Shown: positions 15,178 to 23,400 of the stretch, piece by piece
Numbering within the stretch: position 1 is the first letter of the stretch
Layout of the letters: each line of letters opens with the position of its first letter
The notes under the pieces: model-generated
The model's database searches: none
The model's input: only the letters and a program-made list of their open reading frames with translations
What the model was told of the DNA's origin: nothing
NCBI GenBank assembly: GCA_944385485.1
Contig: CALWXL010000006.1
Location: 1 to 37,846, forward strand
DNA length: 37,846 nucleotides
From: an uncultured Oscillospiraceae bacterium
GTDB taxonomy: Bacteria; Bacillota; Clostridia; Oscillospirales; Oscillospiraceae
Direction of reading: 5' to 3'
Position numbers and translations under genes: made by a program

Positions 15178-15315
15178 TCATTGGCGCAGTTTTGGACTAC
15201 GCTGGGCCGTTGTTCCCGCAGGATACCGGGTTGGCAAGTGCAGCAAACTTTTCCCGCCTGCATGTGGGATTGTTCGGGCGTTACCGCCCACCTCGTTGTT
15301 TTTCATGCCGTCCAT
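15178..15315 (-). CDS. Possible 45-aa small ORF
   Basis: ATG at 15315 opens a frame of 45 residues (MDGMKNNEVGGNARTIPHAG, then a basic tail) ending TGA. The ribosome site (GGAAG) is weak and no family is recognised. The rest of 15095-15449 shows only small hairpins (GGGCG / CGCCC near 15276, GCCGCT / AGCGGC followed by GTTTTC near 15337) and an AT-rich tract to 15449. Confidence 0.25.
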   Translation of the reverse strand: MDGMKNNEVGGNARTIPHAGGKSLLHLPTRYPAGTTAQRSPKLRQ

Positions 15316-15449
15316 AGGACAGCTTCCGCTTTGGTTGCCGCTGAAAGCGGCGTTTTCATTTGACTCGTGTTTTCAATTTCAACAAAGTTTTTTTACCCGC
15401 TATCATACATTACCACAAACAGACTACATATTGATGAACTTTCTGTAAA

Positions 15450-16118
15450 TTACTCTATATTTTGTGTTTCTCTTTTTTCTTCCAATATCATTTCATATCG
15501 CTTTTTAGCTGATCTGTACTTGCCAAAGTAATGTTGCCATATAGCTCTCTTTTCCTCATAACTGCTGGCTTTCTGCTGTAATGGCTCAATGAGGTCTAAG
15601 ACCTGTTGATGGTAAAACATATCGTATGTATGTTTTGCTTTTTCTGGTGTAATAGCCATTTCTTTTGCTATTGCGGTAAAGGTTGCTTTTTCAACTTCTC
15701 GCATTTCAACAATGCGGGAAACAATCTCCGGGTTAAGGCTCTTCTTTAGCGGAGGCAAGTTTTTAATGTATTCCTTTGGCATACCTGGTTCTCCGGCCCG
15801 ATACTCAACCAATATGCTACTATATTTCTTTTCCAGGTATGCACAGGCATATGAGAAGTCTTGAAAACATTCATGTGCAGCGTCATAGACCTTTCTGACC
15901 TCAACTGTGTTGTCATAGCCAAGTGCGATTGAGATATGCCGAATGTATAGCCGAATCTGTTTAATTTTTACCCGGCTATATAGTTCTCTTGCCCGGACTA
16001 AAGATATTCCATACTCCTTTGCAATATCTGCAAATGTATTGTTGTACTGATCTCGAAGTAGCATGATGTCATAAGCACGCCTGTCCTCTTTTAACTCACT
16101 ATATGGAATGTCTTTCAT
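15450..16118 (-). CDS. Regulator with two sigma-70 region 4-like helix-turn-helix segments
   Basis: ATG at 16118 after GGAGGG gives 222 residues; the longer frame to 16199 starts in the promoter region. Two similar helix-turn-helix segments can be read: one near residue 20 (LRDQYNNTFADIAKEYGISLVRARELYS) and one near residue 145 (VEKATFTAIAKEMAITPEKAKHTYD), each like region 4 of a sigma factor. No region 2 is present, so it is not a full sigma factor. A charged, probably coiled tail follows. It is divergent from an XRE gene across a symmetric operator. A switch controlling element genes is the likely role. Confidence 0.65.
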   Translation of the reverse strand: MKDIPYSELKEDRRAYDIMLLRDQYNNTFADIAKEYGISLVRARELYSRVKIKQIRLYIRHISIALGYDNTVEVRKVYDAAHECFQDFSYACAYLEKKYSSILVEYRAGEPGMPKEYIKNLPPLKKSLNPEIVSRIVEMREVEKATFTAIAKEMAITPEKAKHTYDMFYHQQVLDLIEPLQQKASSYEEKRAIWQHYFGKYRSAKKRYEMILEEKRETQNIE

Positions 16119-16147
16119 ACATACACCCTCCCATCTGCTCAAGCAGT

Positions 16148-16186
16148 TACCCGTATTACAGGTATTTAATATAACACATACGGGTA
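16148..16186. promoter_or_regulatory. Paired operator half-sites between divergent regulators
   Basis: TACCCGTAT (16148-16156) and ATACGGGTA (16178-16186) are perfect inverted repeats with centres 30 bases apart, about three helical turns. Related GGTAT and GATACC motifs lie between and just right of them. They flank the likely promoter of the leftward gene, so the XRE protein encoded at 16233 probably controls both directions. Confidence 0.6.
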
Positions 16187-16232
16187 CCAAATACAACAAT
16201 TTGCGATACCATTTATTTGGGAGAGTGGTAAT

Positions 16233-16553
16233 GTGATACGGTTAAAAGAACTAAGGGAAGAACGGCGGCTCAGTCAAGATGGATTGGCCCTTAAATTGAA
16301 TGTTTCCCAATCAACTATTAGTGCCTACGAGATTGGCGATAGAACACCCGACTTAGAAACATTGATTACTATTGCTCAATTTTTTGGTGTGTCCCTTGAT
16401 TATCTTGCTGGATTATCGGACTTGAAACACCAGATTAGGCAAAGTGATCTTACTTCAAAAGAGTTGGAACACCTGCATATTTATCGCCAGTTAAGTGATA
16501 TGGACAAGGAAAAAGTAAGTTCATACATTGATGGTCTACAAAGCAGACAATAA
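16233..16553 (+). CDS. XRE-family repressor
   Basis: 106 residues from GTG 16233; the ATG two bases upstream is out of frame and stops at once, and GGGAGAG lies at suitable distance. The N-terminal Cro/C1 helix-turn-helix spans about residues 5-60 (LKELREERRLSQDGLALKLN, SQSTISAYEIGDRTPDLETL, FFGVSLDYLAGLSD), the classic phage and ICE repressor pattern. The C-terminal part (KELEHLHIYRQLSDMDKEKV) is helical and probably dimerises. Divergent placement against the sigma-4-like gene resembles an immunity switch. Confidence 0.9.
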   Translation: MIRLKELREERRLSQDGLALKLNVSQSTISAYEIGDRTPDLETLITIAQFFGVSLDYLAGLSDLKHQIRQSDLTSKELEHLHIYRQLSDMDKEKVSSYIDGLQSRQ

Positions 16554-16558
16554 CGAAT

Positions 16559-16634
16559 AGTCCAATGGAGCGCCCCTGTCAATGGTCAAGATAAACGGCA
16601 ATAGCCGCCATTGACAAGGGCGCTCCATTGGACT
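16559..16634. repeat. Long inverted repeat, 27-base arms
   Basis: Arms 16559-16585 and 16608-16634 (AGTCCAATGGAGCGCCC then TGTCAATGG, and the complement) pair with one mismatch. The 22-base loop contains a smaller hairpin CGGC AATA GCCG. It begins six bases after the XRE stop and has no following T run, so it is not an ordinary terminator. An oriT, single-strand origin or structured RNA are options. Confidence 0.85.
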
Positions 16635-16649
16635 TTGCAGGTTATCAAG

Positions 16650-16678
16650 GGGTGTCAGCCGCAGGCTGGCTGACACCC
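16650..16678. repeat. Second perfect hairpin
   Basis: GGGTGTCAGCC pairs perfectly with GGCTGACACCC around GCAGGCT. It lies 15 bases after the long inverted repeat and 84 bases before the next regulator start, again without a T run. Confidence 0.85.
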
Positions 16679-16761
16679 GCAAAGATATTTTGGAAGAACG
16701 CAAAACTGTATTTACAAATATCTTGATTTGTGATATTTTAACTTTGACAGGAGGGATTTTC

Positions 16762-17136
16762 ATGGAGCAGATTGGAAAGCGGCTTCGGGCCTTGCGCGAG
16801 GGTGTGCGGCTGACCCAGGTAAACATGGCAGGAATTTTAGGTGTGCAGCAATCCCGTATCAACCGATACGAAACAGGCCAGACCACCCCGGCTCCGGAAA
16901 TCTTCATCAAGTACGCCGATTATTTTGATGTATCAATGGATTATCTGTATTGCCGTACCGATGACCCAAGGGGCAAGCTGTACGAATACAAGCCCCAGGC
17001 GTTGAGAGAGAAAACGGAGCAGAGCCGGGAAATGCGGGAATTTATAGAGATGTGCTTTGACCCGAAAGCACCTGTGAATCAACGGTTAAAAGAGGCGCTG
17101 CTACGGATTATGACTGAGGAGGCGAAAGAAGAATGA
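16762..17136 (+). CDS. XRE-family regulator coupled to the recombinase
   Basis: ATG at 16762 follows GGAGGG, giving 124 residues. The Cro/C1 helix-turn-helix covers about residues 5-60 (RLRALREGVRLTQVNMAGIL, QQSRINRYETGQTTPAPEIF, YFDVSMDYLY). The tail (REMREFIEMCFDPKAPVNQRLKEALLRIM) is helical. Its TGA overlaps the recombinase ATG (ATGA at 17133), so both are made together; the protein may limit or direct recombination. An imperfect dyad (AAATATC ... GATATTT, near 16716-16738) before the start may be its own operator. Confidence 0.88.
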   Translation: MEQIGKRLRALREGVRLTQVNMAGILGVQQSRINRYETGQTTPAPEIFIKYADYFDVSMDYLYCRTDDPRGKLYEYKPQALREKTEQSREMREFIEMCFDPKAPVNQRLKEALLRIMTEEAKEE

Positions 17137-18998
17137 AAGCGGTGATCTATGCCCGGTATTCCAGCGACAACCAGCGGGAAGAAAGTATTGAGGGCCAGCT
17201 CCGGGAGTGTACGGCCTACTGCAAGAAAAATGATATAACCATCTTGCGGACATACATTGACCGGGCCATGTCTGCCAAGACCGACCACCGCCCGGACTTC
17301 CAGCAGATGATTAAGGACAGCGCCAAGGGCCTCTTTGATGTTATCATTGTTTGGAAACTTGACCGTTTCGCCCGCAACCGCTATGACAGCGCCCACTACA
17401 AGGCCCAGCTTCGCAAGTATGGCGTTAAGGTGCTGTCCGCCACGGAGAACATTTCCGAGGGGCCGGAGGGTATCATTCTGGAAAGTATGTTGGAGGGCAT
17501 GGCGGAATATTACTCCGCTGAACTGTCCGAGAAAGTCATCCGGGGCCATACGGAAAACGCCCTCAAATGCAAATATAACGGCGGTACGCCCACCTTTGGT
17601 TTTGCCATTGACAAGGACAAGTATTATCAAATCGACCCGCATACCGCCCCTGTGGTGCTGGAAATGTTCATCCGCTACGACAAGGGCGAAACAATGAAGA
17701 ATATCCGGGATTGGCTGAATGGTGCCGGAGTGACAACGGTACGGGGCAAAAAGATTGATTTGAATTTTGTGGCGGCGATCCTCCACAACCGAAAGTATAT
17801 CGGGGAATACAGTTACCGCCATATCGTCACCCCCGGCGGTATTCCCGCCATTGTCCCGCAAGACCTGTTCGACAGGGTGCAGCAGCGGCTTGAAACCAAC
17901 AGGAAAGCCCCGGCCCGCCACAAGGCCGAGGACGATTATCTTTTGACCACGAAACTCTTTTGCGGCACTTGTGGTGCTATGATGGTGGGCGAGAGCGGCA
18001 CCAGCGCCAGCAAAGGCCGGAAGTACCATTATTACCGCTGTGTGAACACCAAGAAGCACAAGACTTGCAGCACCAAACACAAGAGCGTCCGCAAGCTGCC
18101 CCTGGAAAATGCCGTGGTAAACGCAACCATGGCGAAAGTCATGGATGACAATTTTGTGGAGTACATAGCGGACGCTGTGATGGACTTGCAGGGCAAGGAA
18201 AGCAGCGAACTTCCCGCCCTCCGCAAGCAGTTGGAAGAAACCGAGCGAGGTATCACCAATATGCTCAACGCCATCCAAATGGGGATTATCAACCAGTCCA
18301 CGAAACAGCGCCTTGACGAGCTGGAGGAACGGAAAAAGGACATTGAACTGCACATCATCCAGGAGGAAATCAAGAAGCCGTTACTTTCCCGTGAGGATGT
18401 GACATTCTGGATTTGCCGTTTCCGTAAACTGGATGTGAGCAAGCTGGACGAGCGTCGGCAGCTCATTGACAGCTTTGTAAACTCCGTGACCATCTTTGAT
18501 GACCATATTTTGATTACCTTTAACTACAAAGAGGGCGAAACAAGGCTTGATTTTTCTGATATTGAAAGTTCGGATTTAAAATCGGTCGGGGGACCAAAAA
18601 ACACCGTCGACATTTGTCGGCGGTGTTTTTTGCTTGTATGGCTGGTTGAACCTGCGGCCTCTTGCATTGAAATCCGCCGCCTCATGGCGCACAGAGCGCC
18701 AGCTCTGGGGGCCATTGGTTCAGGTCCTGTCACTTCGTCGGGGCAAAGCCCGCTCTGCTCCGTCAGGCATAGAAAACGAGCCAATCTCTGTTGCAAGAGA
18801 TTGGCTCGTTTTACTGCTTATATACTCCGCTTGATTTCCAGCAGGACCAGCACTAGGCTGACCCCCAGCAGAATGTGCCCCACTCCGGCCATGCCAGAGA
18901 TGGCTGCGCTGGCACCTTTGGACAGGTTCAACGCCAACACCTGGGTCACCCCACGCACCACAAACATCACTGCCGTCATGTTCAGTCCCACATGGTAG
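17133..18998 (+). CDS. Large serine recombinase, reading frame crossing the right junction
   Basis: N-terminal resolvase domain with catalytic serine in YARYSSDNQ (residues 6-14) and VWKLDRFARNRYD, then a recombinase domain to about 300, a zinc ribbon (CGTCGAMM ... YYRC ... CSTK, about 275-315) and a coiled segment to about 430. It cuts and rejoins DNA at att sites to integrate and excise the element. Recognisable recombinase sequence ends at SDLKSVGGP (codon 488), exactly at the GGACCA junction; the further 133 codons to the stop at 18996-18998 read through a terminator, the repeat and antisense DNA and are not native. In the circle the frame would gain about 25 different residues and stop. 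Confidence 0.88.
   Translation: MKAVIYARYSSDNQREESIEGQLRECTAYCKKNDITILRTYIDRAMSAKTDHRPDFQQMIKDSAKGLFDVIIVWKLDRFARNRYDSAHYKAQLRKYGVKVLSATENISEGPEGIILESMLEGMAEYYSAELSEKVIRGHTENALKCKYNGGTPTFGFAIDKDKYYQIDPHTAPVVLEMFIRYDKGETMKNIRDWLNGAGVTTVRGKKIDLNFVAAILHNRKYIGEYSYRHIVTPGGIPAIVPQDLFDRVQQRLETNRKAPARHKAEDDYLLTTKLFCGTCGAMMVGESGTSASKGRKYHYYRCVNTKKHKTCSTKHKSVRKLPLENAVVNATMAKVMDDNFVEYIADAVMDLQGKESSELPALRKQLEETERGITNMLNAIQMGIINQSTKQRLDELEERKKDIELHIIQEEIKKPLLSREDVTFWICRFRKLDVSKLDERRQLIDSFVNSVTIFDDHILITFNYKEGETRLDFSDIESSDLKSVGGPKNTVDICRRCFLLVWLVEPAASCIEIRRLMAHRAPALGAIGSGPVTSSGQSPLCSVRHRKRANLCCKRLARFTAYILRLISSRTSTRLTPSRMCPTPAMPEMAALAPLDRFNANTWVTPRTTNITAVMFSPTW
18591..18598. other. Proposed attR core GGACCAAA
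   Basis: Identical to 10784-10791. The host side continues straight into the terminator at 18596, and the element side is the recombinase gene. Confidence 0.6.
18596..18631 (+). terminator. Strong terminator at the host side of the right junction
   Basis: AAAAAACACCGTCGAC pairs with GTCGGCGGTGTTTTTT (one G-T pair) around ATTT. It would directly follow CCA of the tRNA-like 3' end in the empty site, as the terminator at 10646 follows tRNA-Pro. In the integrated state it ends recombinase transcription. Confidence 0.9.
18648..18734. repeat. 87-base tRNA-derived direct repeat, right copy
   Basis: 83 of 87 positions match 10696-10782. It starts 51 bases after the reconstructed CCA (18596), while the left copy starts 50 bases after the tRNA-Pro CCA (10645), so the two units share one layout of CCA, terminator, spacer, repeat. 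After CACT the copy departs from tRNA sequence. Confidence 0.85.
18773..18812. terminator. Bidirectional terminator
   Basis: AAAACGAGCCAATCTCT pairs with AGAGATTGGCTCGTTTT around GTTGCA. It lies five bases beyond the stop of the leftward DUF2871 gene. Confidence 0.9.
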
Positions 18999-19222
18999 AC
19001 CGCCAGTACCCGGCGTGTCCTGGTTCGGCAGAAGGAGAATTGCTTTTCCAACACCAGCAGCAGCAGGAAAACCAACACCCCCAACACAAAATAGTGGGTG
19101 TGCACCACCGAAAGGGTCGTCTTCCCGGTAAAGCCCTGGAATTTGGTGAACTCCCGGTAAAACACTCCGCCGATCATGGCTAACACGGCATACACCAAAG
19201 CGGTATTCACATATCGTTTCAT
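18818..19222 (-). CDS. DUF2871-type membrane protein
   Basis: 134 residues from ATG 19222, chosen because GGAGG lies upstream and the start overlaps the preceding stop (ATGA); the longer frame to 19255 lies inside the neighbour gene. Four membrane segments can be seen (TALVYAVLAMIGGVFY, YFVLGVLVFLLLLVLE, HVGLNMTAVMFVVRG, HILLGVSLVLVLLEI). The HTHYFVLG and GVGHILLG histidines are typical of DUF2871 proteins, whose function is not established. It is coupled to another membrane protein gene, and a TetR gene lies upstream on the same strand. Confidence 0.8.
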   Translation of the reverse strand: MKRYVNTALVYAVLAMIGGVFYREFTKFQGFTGKTTLSVVHTHYFVLGVLVFLLLLVLEKQFSFCRTRTRRVLAVYHVGLNMTAVMFVVRGVTQVLALNLSKGASAAISGMAGVGHILLGVSLVLVLLEIKRSI

Positions 19223-19659
19223 GCCCCATCCTCCTGTCTCTCTTTGATCCTCCATCGCATCTGTACATACTGTACCCCAAACAATATCCCGGCCAGCAGC
19301 AGCGCCGCTCCCAGCCCCGTGTAGAACACGGCAATGAATCGGTCTGGAACCAGGCTCCAGGCCCGCAGGGCGATTCCGCCGCTCATCATCACCGCCATGA
19401 TGGCAAAGGATTTCCCATCAAAAAAGTGCCAGAAAAATTTCCGTTCCTCCTCATACCCCAAAATTCGTCCGGTGTGCTTGTTCACCAATCGTCCAAATAC
19501 AAATCGTTGAAATACCCCAAACACCACGCAGGACAGCACCACATTCACCAGGGTGATATAACCGGGATAGGTAATCAGTCCGATGCGCAGGATATTCACC
19601 CCCGCCCCACTCCAGACCAGACAGGCCAGAAGCAGAAGGGTGTAATATTTAACCTTCAT
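19219..19659 (-). CDS. Membrane protein of unknown function
   Basis: 146 residues from ATG 19659 with an AGGAAGGAAT site; the longer frame to 19716 has no ribosome site. About four membrane segments: LLLLACLVWSGAGVNILRIG, YITLVNVVLSCVVFGVF, a central SFAIMAVMMSGGIALRAW and VFYTGLGAALLLAGILFGV. A charged central loop (GRLVNKHTGRILGYEEERKF) faces the cytoplasm. It is probably a partner of the DUF2871 protein, given coupling, and both probably respond to the TetR regulator. I do not recognise the family. Confidence 0.75.
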   Translation of the reverse strand: MKVKYYTLLLLACLVWSGAGVNILRIGLITYPGYITLVNVVLSCVVFGVFQRFVFGRLVNKHTGRILGYEEERKFFWHFFDGKSFAIMAVMMSGGIALRAWSLVPDRFIAVFYTGLGAALLLAGILFGVQYVQMRWRIKERQEDGA

Positions 19660-19729
19660 ATATTCCTTCCTTTCCGGTGAACATGGTTCACCTTGAGCTG
19701 AAACATTCCCCCGCAAACACGGGGGACGT

Positions 19730-20287
19730 TCAATACAGTGCGCGTTTCACCAACTCCAACACTGCGGTGGGGTCGTAGTTCCCGCAAACCAAGGCCGATA
19801 GTAGCAGAGAAAACAACACATCCGCCATTTGCTGGGGGGTAAAGTTGTCGTCAAAGGCATCTGCTCTAACCTTAGGATCTCGCCGCAGCACCAGACACAA
19901 GCCGCTGCGCATATGCTCCCAGGTCTTTTCCATGCGCTGGCGCCCCTGGGATGACTCCTCGCCCAACAGCCCCAGAGCATGGAGGGTAAAGAAGCCAGGG
20001 TATTTTTTGCTTCCATATTCCATGCGCTGATACAGCCAAGCCACACACGCCTGGAGGTCATGAAACGCCGCCTCATCCTCCGGGCGATGAAACAGCTCAC
20101 ACCACACGCTCTCCACAGTATCGGCCATCAAGTCCTCTTTGGAGGGAAAGTAGTTGTAAATCGAGCCTACAGATACCCCACAAGCCGCAGCCACAGATCG
20201 AATGCTCACCGCAGACCAATCCTGCTGCTGCACCAGTTGACGGCAGGTATTCAAAATTTCCTCCCTGGATGTTACCACGGTATTCAT
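19730..20287 (-). CDS. TetR-family regulator
   Basis: 185 residues from ATG 20287 behind GGAGGTGATGG; upstream in-frame starts at 20320 and 20377 lie in the promoter. The helix-turn-helix is at about 8-50 (SREEILNTCRQLVQQQDWSA, VSIRSVAAACGVSVGSIYNYFPSKEDL). The ligand domain is variable and gives no clue to the inducer. It heads the strand leading into the two membrane genes and should repress them and itself through the dyad at its start site. Confidence 0.92.
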   Translation of the reverse strand: MNTVVTSREEILNTCRQLVQQQDWSAVSIRSVAAACGVSVGSIYNYFPSKEDLMADTVESVWCELFHRPEDEAAFHDLQACVAWLYQRMEYGSKKYPGFFTLHALGLLGEESSQGRQRMEKTWEHMRSGLCLVLRRDPKVRADAFDDNFTPQQMADVLFSLLLSALVCGNYDPTAVLELVKRALY

Positions 20288-20303
20288 CCCATCACCTCCA
20301 TAC

Positions 20304-20344
20304 TGAATATTGTTCATTATAGGGACCTGCCGTTCCTTTGTCAA
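20304..20344 (-). promoter_or_regulatory. Consensus promoter of the tetR gene with operator-like dyad
   Basis: On the minus strand, TTGACA (20344-20339) and TATAAT (20321-20316) are spaced by 17 bases. The dyad TGAATATTGTTCA at 20304-20316 touches the -10 box and covers the start site, so autorepression is likely. Confidence 0.75.
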
Positions 20345-20392
20345 CTCCCCTTTTCTGTCATTTCCTGCCCCCTTCATTCCAGAAACTATTTG

Positions 20393-20421
20393 TTGACTTT
20401 ATACGGTTTCACTGATAAAAT
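20393..20421 (+). promoter_or_regulatory. Promoter of the anchored glycoside hydrolase gene
   Basis: TTGACT and TAAAAT with a 17-base spacer, 34 bases before the ATG. Confidence 0.7.
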
Positions 20422-20455
20422 TACCATGTATTTTATAGAAAAGGGAGAGGCAGAT

Positions 20456-23400
20456 ATGAAGCAATCCATCCTGAAGCGTGTGCTGGCATCCACGCTGGCA
20501 CTGAGCCTTCTACTATCCCCGGCCTTGTATACCCGCACCACCGCAGCAGCCCCCACCCAGCAGCTGAAGGACCACTGGAACTTTGATTCCCTCACCAGCG
20601 ACCAGGGGACCGAAGCCACTCTGGTGGGCGACGGCGTAAAGCTGGTGGACAGCGGCAATCCCGTCTTTGGGAATGTGCTCCGCTTTGGCTCCGGTACAGA
20701 CAATTACCTGCGCCTGACCGACTACATCAACACCGGAAGCGGATCCACCTCGTTTTCCATGTGGTACCGCTATGACACCTCCATCACGGGGGACGACAGC
20801 GCGGCATCCACGGTGATGCTCCAGCACGAGGGCAATGGCCGATCCGTGTTGACATTGCGGGGAGATGGCAAGTACCACACCTATGTCAATGGTACGGACG
20901 TGGTCTCTCAACACAGCGTGGTCAAGGGTGGATGGGAGCATATCACCATTACCATTGACCAAGACAGCCACCAGGTCAAGTTCTACATCAACGGAGAATT
21001 GGACAGTCAGCAGGCTTTGACTACGAATTCCATCAACCAGGTGCTGACGCTGCGCTTGGGTGCCCATAAGACAGCAGGAAACAACAATCCCCACCCTATG
21101 CGGGGCGACGTGGACGAGTTCTATGTCTACAACAAGGCGCTCACCGATGACGAGGCCTGGGCCGTGTATGCGGACAAGGCAGATGCACTGTGCCGGCAGC
21201 AGCTCCAGGAGCTGGTGACAGAGGGACAGGCCCTGTATAACAGCGGAAGTCTGGACAGCGCCCATGCCGTGGCTGTGGCCCTGAAAGCGGCATTGGACGG
21301 AGCGGCAGAGGCCTCTAATTTGACCCAGGTAAAGGCCGCCTACACCGCTTTGGAAAATGCCATTGCCAACTATCGGGCCGCCATGCCCCTGAAGCTGACG
21401 GTGAATCTGGACGACATCCAGCGGGAGATTGATGCCGACAGCATCTTCGGCATCAACCACCGTTACTCCTACAATGGTTACGGTACCTTTGATTCCGAGA
21501 CCATGAAGATGAACGAGGAGTTCGCTGCGCTGTATCAGCAGGCGGGCTTCGGCTCCATCCGCTACCCCGGCGGCACCATTTCTAACCTGTTCAACTGGAG
21601 AACCACCCTGGGAGACAAGGAGAGCCGGAAAAATCAGATTCACGGCCTGTATAACAGCGGCAATCAGACCGGCATCGCCCCCAACTTTGGCTTGGGCGAG
21701 GCCGCAGATTTTGCCGATGAAATGGGCTCTGAGATGATCTATGTCTACAGCCTGGGCCGTGGCAGTGCGCAGGACGCCGCCGACCTGGTGGAGTATATGA
21801 ATGCCGAGGTGGGCACCAACCCCAACGGCGGCATTGCCTGGGCGGATGTCCGGGCGGCCAATGGCCATGTGGAACCCTACAACGTACGCTATTTTGAAAT
21901 CGGCAACGAGATGCACCTGGGCCCCGATGCCCAGAGAGATGATGGCGTCTATTCCCAGGGCTACTGGACTCTGTATGTGGACGGCGGCCGTGAAAACGCT
22001 TACATCAACGGCGGCGTGGCCAACATCAACAAGCGGTACACCGTGGACGAGGAGGACTGGAACAAGGTGGCCTCTCGGTCCGACGGCAGCGCCAACTTGG
22101 TGCGCTTCCTGCGCTATGCCAATCTGAACCCCGGAATCATGGGGGAGGATGGGCAAATTGTGGATGACCCCGACTTCCGGGCGGTGAACGACGGCGTTCG
22201 GGTCTTTGTGGGGCCGGACGACAACCCGGCAGAGTGGACCGTGGTGGACAGCCTGGCCAATTCCGGGCCTGAGGACACCCACTGTGTGGTCAACTACGCC
22301 AATGGCTCCATCCAGTTCGGAGACGGTGTCCATGGCAAGATTCCCCCCAAGGGACAGAACATCTACGCCACCTACAGCGTGGACCGGGACGGTTTTGTGG
22401 ACGTGTCCCAGGCCATGCGGGACACCATGGACGAGATCAACCGCCTCAACGGCACCGACCAGGAGATTTTTGTCTACGCAGGCTATGAGACCGAGGGCTT
22501 TGTCAACAAGATGGCCGCAGGCGGTTACAACGACCTGTACGACGGTGTGGTAGTCCACCCCTATTCCGGCACCGTCAACGGCAGCACCGCCGAGGAGTTC
22601 TATGACAACGCCATGCTCAAAACCGAGGGCAGCGGCGTCAACCCGGTGAAGAATTTTGCCTCCAAACTGCCCGATGGAAAAGTACCTGTCGTCAGCGAGT
22701 TTGGCATCCACTACAACACCGAGTCTCAGGTGCGTTCCCAGACCCATGCGCTGTACATCGCCAAAGTGATGATGGAGTATGTGAATCTGGGCAGTCCCTA
22801 CATCCAGAAGCATTGCCTGTCCGACTGGTATCAGGATCAGGCCGACTCCCTTGGCCCCACACAGCAGGCCGTGATCCAGGTGGTACCCCAGGAGGGGGCG
22901 AGTACCACCACCGGAGAGGGTGAGTTCACCTACTTTGCCACTCCCTCCGCCCGTGTCTTCCAGATGCTCAACTCTGGATTTGGCGACCATGTGTTGGGCA
23001 CGGAATTGAATTCCCCCAAGACCCAGAACAACGTCACCGCCGTGTCTGTTCTGGCCAGCAAAGACGATGAGGGCAATGTCTATCTGGCCATGGTAAATGT
23101 GGATCGTTTCAACGACTATAACATTCAGCTGGACATTCCGGGCATGGATCTGTCTGACCGTTCTGTGGAAGTCCAGTATCTGGCCACTGAGGGCATTGCC
23201 GATGAGAACACCCCGGATGACCCCGACAAGGTCCATGTGGAAACTGAGACGGTGGAGCTGGGCAGTGTGCCAGTGGTCAACCTTCCCAAACACGCCTTTG
23301 CCGTGGTGAAGGTATCCGCCCAGCAGGAGGCGGTGGACAAGTCCCAGCTCCAGGCTGCCATTGCTGAGGCGGAAGCCCTCCACCAGGCCGACTACACCGC

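Larger units (their letters stand above)
10784..18598. mobile_element. Integrated mobile element with CRESS-type Rep, coupling protein and large serine recombinase
   Basis: The proposed junctions share GGACCAAA (10784-10791 and 18591-18598), giving an element of 7807 bases. Minus-strand module: lipoprotein, 58-aa protein, TcpA/FtsK-like ATPase, CRESS Rep, origin, DUF961-like protein, XRE regulator, sigma-4-like regulator. Plus-strand module: two XRE regulators and the recombinase. The order coupling ATPase, replication/relaxase protein, DUF961-like recalls the Tn916 orf20-orf23 block, but the relaxase position is held by a CRESS Rep. No type IV secretion ATPase or VirB-like genes are present, so it should be mobilisable rather than self-transmissible. 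Deleting it on paper leaves a tRNA-like 3' end followed directly by a terminator, as expected of an empty site. Confidence 0.78.

Noticed and set aside
10696..18734. 87-base direct repeats as the att sites of the element
   Set aside because: Large serine recombinases do not leave repeats this long. The same layout around tRNA-Pro suggests the repeats are older than the insertion, and the GGACCAAA boundary explains the recombinase frame better. The alternative is not excluded.
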